Shown here: piece by piece, positions 18,096 to 26,507 of the stretch | How positions within the stretch are numbered: the first letter of the stretch is position 1 | How the letters are laid out: each line of letters opens with the position of its first letter | Origin: Rhizobium sp. CCGE 510 | Lineage (GTDB): Bacteria; Pseudomonadota; Alphaproteobacteria; Rhizobiales; Rhizobiaceae | Length of the DNA: 64,000 nucleotides | Reading direction: 5' to 3' | NCBI RefSeq assembly: GCF_000292525.1 | Contig: NZ_AEYF01000040.1 | Coordinates: 124,001-188,000, forward strand | Notes under the pieces: generated by a model | Databases searched by the model: none | The model's input: only the letters and a program-made list of their open reading frames with translations | What the model was told of the DNA's origin: nothing | Made by a program: the position numbers and the translations under genes

Positions 18096-18998
18096 ATGTC
18101 AATTCTCGTCAATAAAGACACCAAGATCCTCGTTCAGGGTCTGACCGGCAAGACCGGCACGTTCCACACCGAACAGGCGCTCACCTATTACGGCACGCAG
18201 ATGGTCGGCGGTATCCACCCGAAGAAGGGCGGCGAAACCTGGACCGGCGCAAAGGGCGAAAACCTGCCGATCTTCGCAACCGTTGCCGAGGGCAAGGAAA
18301 AGACCGGCGCCGACGCGACCGTCATCTATGTTCCGCCGGCCGGCGCCGCCGACGCGATCATCGAGGCGATCGATGCCGAGATCCCGTTCATCACCTGCAT
18401 CACCGAAGGCATCCCGGTCATGGACATGGTGCGCGTCAAGGCTCGCCTCGATCGCTCCAAGTCGCGGCTGCTCGGCCCGAACTGCCCGGGTATCCTGACG
18501 CCGGAAGAATGCAAGATCGGCATCATGCCGGGCTCGATCTTCCGTAAGGGTTCGGTCGGCATCGTGTCCCGCTCGGGTACGCTGACCTATGAAGCCGTGT
18601 TCCAGACTTCCAACGAAGGCCTCGGCCAGACCACGGCCGTCGGCATCGGCGGCGACCCGGTCAAGGGCACCGAGTTCATCGACGTCCTGGAAATGTTCCT
18701 CGCCGACGAAGCCACCCAGTCCATTATCATGATCGGCGAAATCGGCGGTTCGGCAGAGGAAGATGCTGCACAGTTCCTCAAGGATGAAGCCAAGAAGGGC
18801 CGCAGCAAGCCGATGGCTGGTTTCATTGCCGGCCGCACGGCGCCGAAGGGCCGCACCATGGGCCATGCCGGCGCCGTTGTCTCCGGCGGCAAGGGCGATG
18901 CGGAATCGAAGATCGCGGCAATGGAATCGGCAGGCATCAAGGTGTCGCCGTCTCCGGCCCGCCTCGGCAAGACGCTGGTTGAAGTCCTCAAGGGCTAA
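18096..18998 (+). CDS. sucD: Succinyl-CoA ligase (ADP-forming) alpha subunit
   Basis: 300-residue CoA-binding subunit. The N-terminus MSILVNKDTKILVQGLTGKTG fixes the start at 18096, after GAAGGAT; the frame is open into the end of sucC. CoA-binding TGKTGTFHTEQAL, the GPNCPGILTPEECKIGIMPG region (near 124-143) and the phosphorylated active-site His in MGHAGAVVSGG (near 253-263) are intact. Partner SucC is directly upstream. Confidence 0.98.
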   Translation: MSILVNKDTKILVQGLTGKTGTFHTEQALTYYGTQMVGGIHPKKGGETWTGAKGENLPIFATVAEGKEKTGADATVIYVPPAGAADAIIEAIDAEIPFITCITEGIPVMDMVRVKARLDRSKSRLLGPNCPGILTPEECKIGIMPGSIFRKGSVGIVSRSGTLTYEAVFQTSNEGLGQTTAVGIGGDPVKGTEFIDVLEMFLADEATQSIIMIGEIGGSAEEDAAQFLKDEAKKGRSKPMAGFIAGRTAPKGRTMGHAGAVVSGGKGDAESKIAAMESAGIKVSPSPARLGKTLVEVLKG

Positions 18999-19011
18999 AC
19001 CAACTTATACC

Positions 19012-19047
19012 CGGGCGGAGGAGCGGCATCTGCGCCTTCCGCCCGGT
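19012..19047. other. Inverted repeat between sucD and sucA
   Basis: CCGGGCGGA and TCCGCCCGG pair across an 18-base loop, 14 bases after the sucD stop, followed by TCTTG. In the 170-base sucD-sucA gap this could be a partial terminator, processing site or RNA-stability element that sets the different levels of SucCD and SucA. It lacks a proper T-run, so I do not call it an intrinsic terminator. Confidence 0.45.
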
Positions 19048-19168
19048 CTTGACGGCACGAGACTTGCAGATGCGCCGCGGACAGGCGGCAATCGGAATGC
19101 GGCAGCCGGCGATCAAGCCGGCAAATTCATCAAAGTCAGGAGGCGGGCGGAAGCGTCCGCATATCACC

Positions 19169-22153
19169 ATGGCACGGCAAGAAGCCAACGAGCAGTTTCA
19201 GGTCACCTCGTTTCTGGATGGCGCCAACGCTGCCTATATCGAGCAGCTCCATGCGCGCTACGAAGAGGACCCCGCCTCGGTCGACGATCAGTGGCGGACC
19301 TTCTTCAAGGCGCTGGAGGAAGATCCCAGCGATGTGAAGAGGGCGGCCAAGGGAGCTTCCTGGCGTAGGAAGAACTGGCCGCTGGCCGCCAGCGGTGACC
19401 TGGTGTCGGCTCTCGATGGCGATTGGGGCATCGTCGAGAAGGTCATCGAGACCAAGGTCAAGGCAAAGGCCGAAGCGCAGGGCAAACCTGCCGACAGCAC
19501 CGACGTGCTGCAGGCGACGCGCGATTCCGTGCGCGCCATCATGATGATCCGCGCCTACCGCATGCGCGGCCACCTGCATGCCAAGCTCGACCCGCTCGGC
19601 ATCGCCGCTCCGGTCGACGACTATCGCGAGCTGTCGCCGGAGAATTACGGCTTCACATCAGCCGATTACGACCGCAGGATCTTCATCGACAACGTGCTCG
19701 GCCTGGAATATGCGACCATCCGCGAGATGATCGATATCCTCGAGCGCACCTATTGTTCGACGCTCGGCGTCGAATTCATGCACATCTCCAATCCGGAAGA
19801 GAAAGCCTGGATCCAGGAGCGTATCGAAGGGCCGGACAAGGGCGTCGCTTTCTCGGCCGAGGGCAAGAAGGCAATCCTTGCCAAGCTCGCCGAAGCCGAG
19901 GGCTACGAACAGTTCCTCGACGTCAAGTTCAAGGGCACCAAGCGTTTCGGCCTCGACGGCGGCGAGTCGCTGATCCCGGCTTTGGAGCAGATCCTCAAGC
20001 GCGGCGGCCAGCTCGGCCTCAAGGAGGCCCTGTTCGGCATGGCCCACCGCGGCCGCCTCAACGTGCTCTCGCAGGTCATGGGCAAACCGCACCGGGCGAT
20101 CTTCCACGAGTTCAAGGGCGGCTCGGCCGCTCCCGACGAGGTCGAAGGTTCGGGCGACGTCAAGTACCATCTTGGCGCCTCCTCCGACCGCGAATTCGAC
20201 GGCAACAAGGTGCATGTCTCACTAACGGCCAATCCGTCGCATCTCGAAATCGTCGATCCCGTCGTCATGGGCAAAGCCCGCGCCAAGCAGGACATGAATG
20301 CCACCGTCTGGGACGGTGACATCATTCCGCTTTCCGAACGCGCCAAGGTTCTTCCGCTGTTGATCCACGGCGACGCAGCCTTCGCCGGCCAGGGCGTAAT
20401 TGCCGAAATCCTCGGCCTTTCCGGTCTGCGCGGCCACCGCGTCGCCGGCACCATGCATGTCATCATCAACAACCAGATCGGCTTCACCACGAACCCGGCC
20501 TTCTCGCGTTCGTCGCCCTATCCGTCCGACGTCGCCAAGATGATCGAGGCGCCGATCTTCCACGTCAACGGCGACGATCCGGAAGCGGTGGTCTATGCGG
20601 CCAAGGTTGCGACCGAATTCCGCATGAAGTTCCACAAGCCGGTGGTGCTCGACCTGTTCTGCTACCGCCGCTACGGCCACAATGAAGGCGATGAACCGTC
20701 CTTCACGCAGCCGAAGATGTACAAGGTTATCCGCGGCCATAAGACCGTGCTGCAGATCTACGCGGCCCGCCTCGTCGCAGAGGGCCTGCTCACCGAAGGT
20801 GAGGTCGAAAAGATGAAGGCCGACTGGCGCGCCCATCTCGAACAGGAGTTCGAGGCCGGCCAGCACTACAAGCCGAACAAGGCCGACTGGCTTGATGGTG
20901 AGTGGTCGGGCCTGCGCGCGGCCGACAATGCCGACGAGCAGCGCCGCGGCAAGACTGCCGTGCCGATGAAGACGCTGAAGGATATCGGCCGCAAGCTGTC
21001 GGAGATCCCGGCGGGCTTCACCGCGCACCGCACGATCCAGCGCTTCATGGAAAACCGCGCCAATATGATCGCCACCGGCGAAGGTATCGACTGGGCGATG
21101 GCCGAAGCGCTCTCCTTCGGCGCGCTTTGTGTCGAAGGCAGCAAGATCCGCCTGTCCGGCCAGGATTGCGAACGCGGCACCTTCTCGCAGCGCCACTCGG
21201 TTCTCTACGATCAGGAAACCGAGGAACGCTACATCCCGCTCGCCAATCTTTCGCCGACGCAGGGTCGCTACGAAGTCATCAATTCGATGCTTTCGGAAGA
21301 GGCGGTGCTTGGTTTCGAATACGGCTATTCGCTTGCCCGCCCGAATGCGTTGACGCTCTGGGAAGCGCAGTTCGGCGATTTCGCCAATGGTGCGCAGGTG
21401 GTCTTCGACCAGTTCATCTCGTCGGGTGAACGCAAGTGGCTGCGCATGTCGGGCCTCGTATGCCTGCTGCCGCATGGCTACGAAGGTCAGGGTCCGGAAC
21501 ACTCCTCGGCCCGCCTCGAGCGTTTCCTGCAGCTCTGCGCAGAAGACAACATGCAGGTCGCCAACGTCACGACGCCGGCGAACTACTTCCACATCCTGCG
21601 CCGGCAGCTGAAGCGCGACTTCCGCAAGCCGCTGATCCTGATGACGCCGAAGTCGCTGCTGCGCCACAAGCGGGCAGTCTCGACGCTTGCCGAAATGGCA
21701 GGCGAATCCGCCTTCCATCGCTTGCTCTGGGACGATGCCGAGGTGATCAAGGACGGCCCGATCAAGCTGCAAAAGGACAACAAGATCCGCCGCGTCGTCA
21801 TGTGCTCCGGCAAGGTCTATTATGACCTTCTCGAAGAGCGTGAAAAGCGCGGCATCGACGATGTCTATCTCCTGCGTGTCGAACAGCTCTATCCGTTCCC
21901 GGCAAAGGCGCTGATCAACGAGCTGTCGCGCTTCCGCAATGCCGAGATGGTCTGGTGCCAGGAAGAGCCGAAGAATATGGGCGCATGGTCGTTCATCGAC
22001 CCCTTCCTCGAATGGGTGCTCGCCCATATCGATGCAAAATACCAGCGCGTCCGTTATACCGGCCGTCCGGCCGCCGCCTCGCCGGCGACGGGCCTGATGT
22101 CAAAGCATCTGTCGCAGCTCGCCGCATTCCTCGAGGATGCATTGGGCGGTTAA
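19169..22153 (+). CDS. sucA: 2-oxoglutarate dehydrogenase E1 component
   Basis: 994-residue thiamine diphosphate enzyme decarboxylating 2-oxoglutarate in the SucA-SucB-Lpd complex. The start MARQEANEQFQVTSFLDGAN at 19169 follows AGGAGG at 19139 only loosely but matches the family N-terminus; the frame is open 120 bases upstream. HRGRLNVLSQVMGK, the ThDP-binding HGDAAFAGQGVIAEIL and NNQIGFTTNPAFSRSSPYPSD (split motifs), RYGHNEGDEPSFTQP, and the C-terminal VWCQEEPKNMGAW are all intact. It needs the thiamine supplied by the uptake operon seen at 43.9-47.3 kb. Confidence 0.97.
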   Translation: MARQEANEQFQVTSFLDGANAAYIEQLHARYEEDPASVDDQWRTFFKALEEDPSDVKRAAKGASWRRKNWPLAASGDLVSALDGDWGIVEKVIETKVKAKAEAQGKPADSTDVLQATRDSVRAIMMIRAYRMRGHLHAKLDPLGIAAPVDDYRELSPENYGFTSADYDRRIFIDNVLGLEYATIREMIDILERTYCSTLGVEFMHISNPEEKAWIQERIEGPDKGVAFSAEGKKAILAKLAEAEGYEQFLDVKFKGTKRFGLDGGESLIPALEQILKRGGQLGLKEALFGMAHRGRLNVLSQVMGKPHRAIFHEFKGGSAAPDEVEGSGDVKYHLGASSDREFDGNKVHVSLTANPSHLEIVDPVVMGKARAKQDMNATVWDGDIIPLSERAKVLPLLIHGDAAFAGQGVIAEILGLSGLRGHRVAGTMHVIINNQIGFTTNPAFSRSSPYPSDVAKMIEAPIFHVNGDDPEAVVYAAKVATEFRMKFHKPVVLDLFCYRRYGHNEGDEPSFTQPKMYKVIRGHKTVLQIYAARLVAEGLLTEGEVEKMKADWRAHLEQEFEAGQHYKPNKADWLDGEWSGLRAADNADEQRRGKTAVPMKTLKDIGRKLSEIPAGFTAHRTIQRFMENRANMIATGEGIDWAMAEALSFGALCVEGSKIRLSGQDCERGTFSQRHSVLYDQETEERYIPLANLSPTQGRYEVINSMLSEEAVLGFEYGYSLARPNALTLWEAQFGDFANGAQVVFDQFISSGERKWLRMSGLVCLLPHGYEGQGPEHSSARLERFLQLCAEDNMQVANVTTPANYFHILRRQLKRDFRKPLILMTPKSLLRHKRAVSTLAEMAGESAFHRLLWDDAEVIKDGPIKLQKDNKIRRVVMCSGKVYYDLLEEREKRGIDDVYLLRVEQLYPFPAKALINELSRFRNAEMVWCQEEPKNMGAWSFIDPFLEWVLAHIDAKYQRVRYTGRPAAASPATGLMSKHLSQLAAFLEDALGG

Positions 22154-22168
22154 CACAAGGGGGGCGCA

Positions 22169-22477
22169 ATGGCTTATTTCTTTCTGAGATTGCTGCCGCC
22201 GCGCCCCACTTTCCCGCATGACGGGACCGGAGAGGAAATGGCGGCGATGGAACGCCACGTCGAATACTGGCACCGGCACGCCCTTGCGGGATCGGCGATC
22301 GTCGTCGGTCCCGTGTTCGAGGGTGAAGGTGCCTTCGGCATGGCGATTGTCGAAGTCGAGGATCAGGCGGCGGCCGAGGTGCTTGCCGATGGTGATCCGA
22401 TCATCGCTTCCGGTTTCGGTTTCCGTTTCGATATCCTGCCGATGCCCTCGATCATCTTGCGGCCGCCGGCCGTCTGA
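22169..22477 (+). CDS. YciI-like protein inside the suc operon
   Basis: 102-residue small protein with the YciI-type pattern: MAYFFLRLLPPRPTFPHD, MERHVEYWHRHALAGSAIVVGPV (near 27-50) with conserved His/Tyr, and VLADGDPIIASGFGFRFDILPM near 72-94. It is placed 15 bases after sucA and 40 before sucB, so it is almost certainly in the same transcript. Whether it acts on an oxoacid side product is unknown. It is divergent from the YciI-like protein at 8029. Confidence 0.85.
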   Translation: MAYFFLRLLPPRPTFPHDGTGEEMAAMERHVEYWHRHALAGSAIVVGPVFEGEGAFGMAIVEVEDQAAAEVLADGDPIIASGFGFRFDILPMPSIILRPPAV

Positions 22478-22517
22478 AACGCATTAAACGAACACACACG
22501 AAATCAGGATCTGAACA

Positions 22518-23786
22518 ATGGCCACAGAAATCCGCGTTCCAACTCTCGGTGAATCCGTCAGCGAGGCAACCGTCGGCACCTGGTTCAAGAAGGTCGGCGA
22601 CATCATCAAGGCCGACGAGCCGATTCTCGAGCTTGAAACCGACAAGGTGACCATCGAAGTTCCGGCGCCGACCTCAGGCACGCTTTCGGAAATCGTCGTC
22701 GCTGCCGGCGAGACCGTCGGCCTCGGCGCGCTGCTCGGGCAGATCGCCGAAGGTGCTGTCGCTGCCGCCGCGCCCGCTGCTGCGGCACCGGCCGCCGCTC
22801 CTGCCCAGCCAGCCGCGGCTGCTCCTGCTCAGCCGGCGCCGGTTGCCGCTGCTGCCGCATCGTCGTCGTCGAGTGCTTCCGTCTCCACCATGCCGCCGGC
22901 ACCGGCGGCTTCGAAGATGCTTGCTGAAAACAACCTTTCGGCCGACCAGGTCGATGGCAGCGGCAAGCGCGGCCAGGTGCTGAAGGGCGATGTCATCGCT
23001 GCCGTCGCCAAGGGCATTTCCGCTCCGGCGGCAGCACCGGCTGCAACGCCTGCTGCCCCGCGTGGCCCGTCGACGGTCGAGGATGCTTCGCGCGAAGAGC
23101 GCGTGAAGATGACGCGCCTGCGCCAGACGATCGCCAAGCGCCTGAAGGACGCCCAGAACACCGCTGCGATGCTGACCACCTACAACGAGGTGGACATGAA
23201 GGCGGTCATGGACCTGCGCAACAAGTACAAAGACATTTTCGAGAAGAAGCATGGCGTCAAGCTCGGCTTCATGGGCTTCTTCACCAAGGCGGTGACGCAT
23301 GCGCTGAAGGAATTGCCGGCGGTTAATGCCGAGATCGACGGCACCGACCTTATCTACAAGAACTACTGCCATGTCGGCATGGCCGTCGGCACCGACAAGG
23401 GCCTCGTCGTTCCCGTCATCCGTGACGCCGACCAGATGTCGATCGCCGAAATCGAGAAGGAACTCGGCCGTCTTGCCAAGGCAGCCCGTGATGGCTCGCT
23501 GTCGATGGCCGACATGCAGGGCGGCACCTTCACCATCACCAATGGCGGCGTCTACGGCTCGCTGATGTCGTCGCCGATCCTCAACGCACCGCAGTCCGGC
23601 ATTCTCGGCATGCACAAGATCCAGGAGCGGCCGGTGGCGATCGGCGGCCAGGTGGTCATCCGTCCGATGATGTATCTGGCGCTGTCCTACGATCACCGCA
23701 TCGTCGACGGCAAGGAAGCCGTCACCTTCCTCGTGCGCGTCAAGGAAAGCCTGGAAGATCCGGAACGCCTGGTTCTCGATCTTTAA
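22518..23786 (+). CDS. sucB: Dihydrolipoyllysine succinyltransferase (E2 of 2-oxoglutarate dehydrogenase)
   Basis: 422-residue E2 core. The lipoyl domain covers about residues 2-76, with the lipoylated Lys in ELETDKVTIEVPAP near 43. A long Ala/Pro linker follows (about 78-130), then the E3-binding domain (PAASKMLAENNLSADQVDGS, near 129-150), a second linker, and the acyltransferase domain from about 190 with catalytic His/Asp in LSYDHRIVDGKEAV near 390-403. Succinyl transfer to CoA. The repetitive linker gives many shadow frames on both strands. Confidence 0.97.
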   Translation: MATEIRVPTLGESVSEATVGTWFKKVGDIIKADEPILELETDKVTIEVPAPTSGTLSEIVVAAGETVGLGALLGQIAEGAVAAAAPAAAAPAAAPAQPAAAAPAQPAPVAAAAASSSSSASVSTMPPAPAASKMLAENNLSADQVDGSGKRGQVLKGDVIAAVAKGISAPAAAPAATPAAPRGPSTVEDASREERVKMTRLRQTIAKRLKDAQNTAAMLTTYNEVDMKAVMDLRNKYKDIFEKKHGVKLGFMGFFTKAVTHALKELPAVNAEIDGTDLIYKNYCHVGMAVGTDKGLVVPVIRDADQMSIAEIEKELGRLAKAARDGSLSMADMQGGTFTITNGGVYGSLMSSPILNAPQSGILGMHKIQERPVAIGGQVVIRPMMYLALSYDHRIVDGKEAVTFLVRVKESLEDPERLVLDL

Positions 23787-23797
23787 GGGAGTTTTCC

Positions 23798-24547
23798 ATG
23801 CGGAACCGGATCATGCGAGCGGCGCGTCTTTTTCTCTGCGCTGCCGCCACGCATGTCCCGGTTTCAGCAGCAGCGGCCGGATTCGATATCAGCAAGGCAA
23901 GCAGCAATTTCGAACTGGTGGCGCTCAGCGACGCCGAACTTTCCGGCCGGTCGATCGGCGTGATCCATATGGGCAATGTCGAGTTGACCTCGGGGCGCAT
24001 CGTTGCCGCCGACCCGCTCGCCCAGCCCGATCGTCCGGCGCTGGCAAGAACGGTTGCGCCGGGCGAATATCCGCTGACGCTCTACCGAGCCTTCGGGCGG
24101 ATCGCCGCCGCCAGCATGCGGTTTGCCGAGGGCAAGCCGGATCATTGGGAGCTTGCGGTCCTGCCGGGGCAGGACGTAGCGACGCTGAAGGACGGCGAAA
24201 TCTTCGGTTACCCCGTCGATGCCGGCCTCGGCTGTTACATGGATGCCGAGACGCTTGGTCTGATCGGAGAACGTGAAGCGCAGGTGCAGGCGCAAAAACC
24301 TGACGCCGATATCAATTATTACGATGATGTGCTGGCATCGGACCTCGACGCCAACAAGGGCGCTTACGCGCTGCACCGGCCGGTCGCCGGCAAGAAGGGC
24401 AATGTCGCGGTCTTCTGGAGCGGTTGGGGCGACGGCTTCTATCCGGTTTTCTGGGGGCTCGATCGCGATGGCCGGGCACTGGTGCTGCTGACCGATTTCA
24501 ACGTTGTCGAGAATGCCGACGGGCGGAAGGAACCGAAGCTGCAATGA
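23798..24547 (+). CDS. Exported DUF4241-like protein
   Basis: 249 residues. A probable signal peptide (RAARLFLCAAATHVPVSAAAA, cleavage near residue 25) precedes a domain resembling DUF4241: VELTSGRIVAADPL near 68-81, YPVDAGLGCYMD near 137-148, and the C-terminal FWSGWGDGFYPVFWGLDRDG near 208-227. The function of this family is unknown. It is 11 bases after sucB and overlaps the next gene by four bases (ATGA), so it appears to be translated with the TCA genes. Family assignment is by remembered motifs. Confidence 0.75.
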   Translation: MRNRIMRAARLFLCAAATHVPVSAAAAGFDISKASSNFELVALSDAELSGRSIGVIHMGNVELTSGRIVAADPLAQPDRPALARTVAPGEYPLTLYRAFGRIAAASMRFAEGKPDHWELAVLPGQDVATLKDGEIFGYPVDAGLGCYMDAETLGLIGEREAQVQAQKPDADINYYDDVLASDLDANKGAYALHRPVAGKKGNVAVFWSGWGDGFYPVFWGLDRDGRALVLLTDFNVVENADGRKEPKLQ

Positions 24548-25074
24548 GCGGGAGGATCGGGATTACGGCGAAACGGAAGGGCGTGGCTGCGATCGCAGCC
24601 GCGGCGTTTTTCGCCGTTCCGGTATCGACGCTCAGTGCCGCCTGCAAGCAGGAACAGGCCATTTACGTCGATCGCGACGGGGCATACGAGTTGCGCTTTG
24701 CCCCACTGAATTCACAGTCGGCTGCGGCGAGCAATCAGTTCAAGGTCAGTGCGCTGAAGACATCCGTGGTGATGGAAGGCTATGTGATGCCGTCGGAAGA
24801 TCCGGTTCGCGCCATCGGCATCTTGATGTTCAATTGTCCCGAGGGTGACGCGACCGGCGCCGATCTTAATGCCTGCACCGTCTGGCAAGGCGCCGTCTAT
24901 GGCATGGATGCCAAGGGCGAAATGGACAATCTGCAGCCGGAAGGTGCCCTGGCGGCTGAAAGGCTGGTGTTTCCCGGTCTCGGTCCCGCCATCCGCCAAT
25001 CCAGCGCCTGGGGCGAGGGCAAGGCTACCGTGGCGCCCTGGGACGTGCTGACATTCAAGGAGTGCGCAATATGA
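24544..25074 (+). CDS. Exported protein of unknown function
   Basis: 176 residues. Basic N-terminus (MSGRIGITAKRKG) and hydrophobic segment (VAAIAAAAFFAVPVSTLSAA) suggest a signal peptide cleaved near residue 33. The mature part has three Cys (ACKQEQ, FNCPEGD, NACTVW plus a late KECAI) and no motif I recognise. It is coupled to the DUF4241-like gene upstream and the SDR gene downstream by ATGA overlaps on both sides. The coupling suggests that the two exported proteins are made together, possibly acting in the periplasm. Confidence 0.75.
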   Translation: MSGRIGITAKRKGVAAIAAAAFFAVPVSTLSAACKQEQAIYVDRDGAYELRFAPLNSQSAAASNQFKVSALKTSVVMEGYVMPSEDPVRAIGILMFNCPEGDATGADLNACTVWQGAVYGMDAKGEMDNLQPEGALAAERLVFPGLGPAIRQSSAWGEGKATVAPWDVLTFKECAI

Positions 25075-25823
25075 GTGATGCACCGGTTGTTCTCGTGACC
25101 GGCGGAAGCCGGGGCATCGGCGCGGCCGTCTCGCGGCTCGCCGCGCGCCAGGGCTGGCGTGTCGCGGTTAATTACGCCGCCAACCGGAAGGCCGCGGACG
25201 CCGTTGTTGCGGCGATTGCAGAAGGCGGCGGCGCGGCCGTGGCGATCGAGGGCGATGTCGGCAAGGCTGCGGACATCGTCGCGATGTTTGCAGCGGTCGA
25301 CCGGCATTTCGGCCGGCTCGACGGGCTGGTCAACAATGCCGGCGTCGTCGACTATCCACAGCGCGTCGATGAGATGGCAGCAGAGCGGATCGAACGCATG
25401 ATGCGCATCAATGTGACCGGCTCCATGCTCTGCGCCGCAGAGGCCGTGCGCCGTATGTCGAGCCGGCGCGGTGGCCAGGGCGGCGCGATCGTCAACGTCT
25501 CCTCGATGGCGGCGATCCTCGGTTCGCCGACGCAGTATGTCGATTATGCCGCCTCGAAGGCGGCGATCGACACGTTCACCGTCGGGCTTTCGCGCGAGGT
25601 CGCCGCCGAGGGCATTCGCGTGAACGCCATCAGGCCCGGCGTCATCGAAACCGATCTCCATGCATCCGGCGGGCTGCCGGACCGGGCCCGCGAAATGGCG
25701 CCATCGATCCCGATGCAGCGCAGCGGCACACCCGAGGAGGTGGCGGGTGCGATCCTCTATCTCCTTTCCCCTTCGGCTTCCTATATAACCGGCGCGATCC
25801 TCAACGTCAGCGGCGGCCGCTAA
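25071..25823 (+). CDS. Short-chain dehydrogenase/reductase, classical SDR
   Basis: 250-residue NAD(P)-dependent oxidoreductase. Cofactor motif TGGSRGIGAAVSRLAARQG lies near residues 10-28, NNAGVVD near 89-95, catalytic Ser in IVNVSSMAA near 142 and the YxxxK motif in YVDYAASKAA near 159-168. Ending VSGGR is typical. The basic residue after the second strand (NYAANRKA) suggests NADP preference, which is inference. Substrate unknown. It overlaps the upstream gene by four bases. Confidence 0.9.
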   Translation: MSDAPVVLVTGGSRGIGAAVSRLAARQGWRVAVNYAANRKAADAVVAAIAEGGGAAVAIEGDVGKAADIVAMFAAVDRHFGRLDGLVNNAGVVDYPQRVDEMAAERIERMMRINVTGSMLCAAEAVRRMSSRRGGQGGAIVNVSSMAAILGSPTQYVDYAASKAAIDTFTVGLSREVAAEGIRVNAIRPGVIETDLHASGGLPDRAREMAPSIPMQRSGTPEEVAGAILYLLSPSASYITGAILNVSGGR

Positions 25824-25842
25824 AAGATAGGGCGAAAACAGC

Positions 25843-26481
25843 ATGCCTTACATCCTCGAATTCCTCGGCCTGATGGCCGTCTTCTCGATCTTCATCGTCG
25901 TGCCGGGGGCTGATTTCGCCGTCATTCTGCGCCAGAGCATCGTGCATGGGCGGCGCGCCGCCATCATGACCGGGCTCGGCATGGGTTTCTCTCTGCTCTT
26001 TCATATCAGCTACACCATTCTCGGCCTCGGCCTGATCGTCTCGAAATCGCTGATGCTGTTTGCGGTCATCAAATGGGCTGGCGTCGCCTATCTGGTCTAT
26101 CTCGGCATCAAGTCGTTCCGCGCCCCCGGCTTCAAGGTGCAGGAGATTGAGGTGACGGCCGAAGACCGCAAGCCGGTCTCGATGCTGAAGTGCCTCGGCA
26201 TGGGTTTCATCACCAATGCGCTGAACCCGAAGCCGGTGCTGTTCTTCCTGTCGCTGTTTTCGACGCTCGTGCATCACGACACGCCGGCGCTGATCCAGTT
26301 CTCCTACGGCATCGGCATGGCGACGGCGCTGATCGCCTGGTTTGCCGGGGTCTCCTATTTCTTCACGGTCAAGACGATCCGTGACCGCTTCATTGCCAGC
26401 GGCAAATGGTTCAACCGCATCACCGGAGCGGCGCTCGTCGGCTTCGGCTTCCGCCTCGCGCTGTCGCGCGCGGCCGACTAA
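25843..26481 (+). CDS. LysE/RhtB-family exporter
   Basis: 212-residue inner-membrane protein with about six hydrophobic segments, of the LysE/RhtB amino-acid efflux family. The family N-terminal motif is visible as VVPGADFAVILRQSIVHGRRAAIMTGLG near residues 20-47 (given in parts: PGADFAVILRQS, GRRAAIMTGLGMG). Later, GMGFITNALNPKPVLFFLSLF near 117-137 is diagnostic. The substrate is not predictable. It is 19 bases after the SDR gene and 26 before lpdA. Confidence 0.92.
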   Translation: MPYILEFLGLMAVFSIFIVVPGADFAVILRQSIVHGRRAAIMTGLGMGFSLLFHISYTILGLGLIVSKSLMLFAVIKWAGVAYLVYLGIKSFRAPGFKVQEIEVTAEDRKPVSMLKCLGMGFITNALNPKPVLFFLSLFSTLVHHDTPALIQFSYGIGMATALIAWFAGVSYFFTVKTIRDRFIASGKWFNRITGAALVGFGFRLALSRAAD

Positions 26482-26507
26482 ACGAAAAATCCAAAGGGAA
26501 AGAAGCA

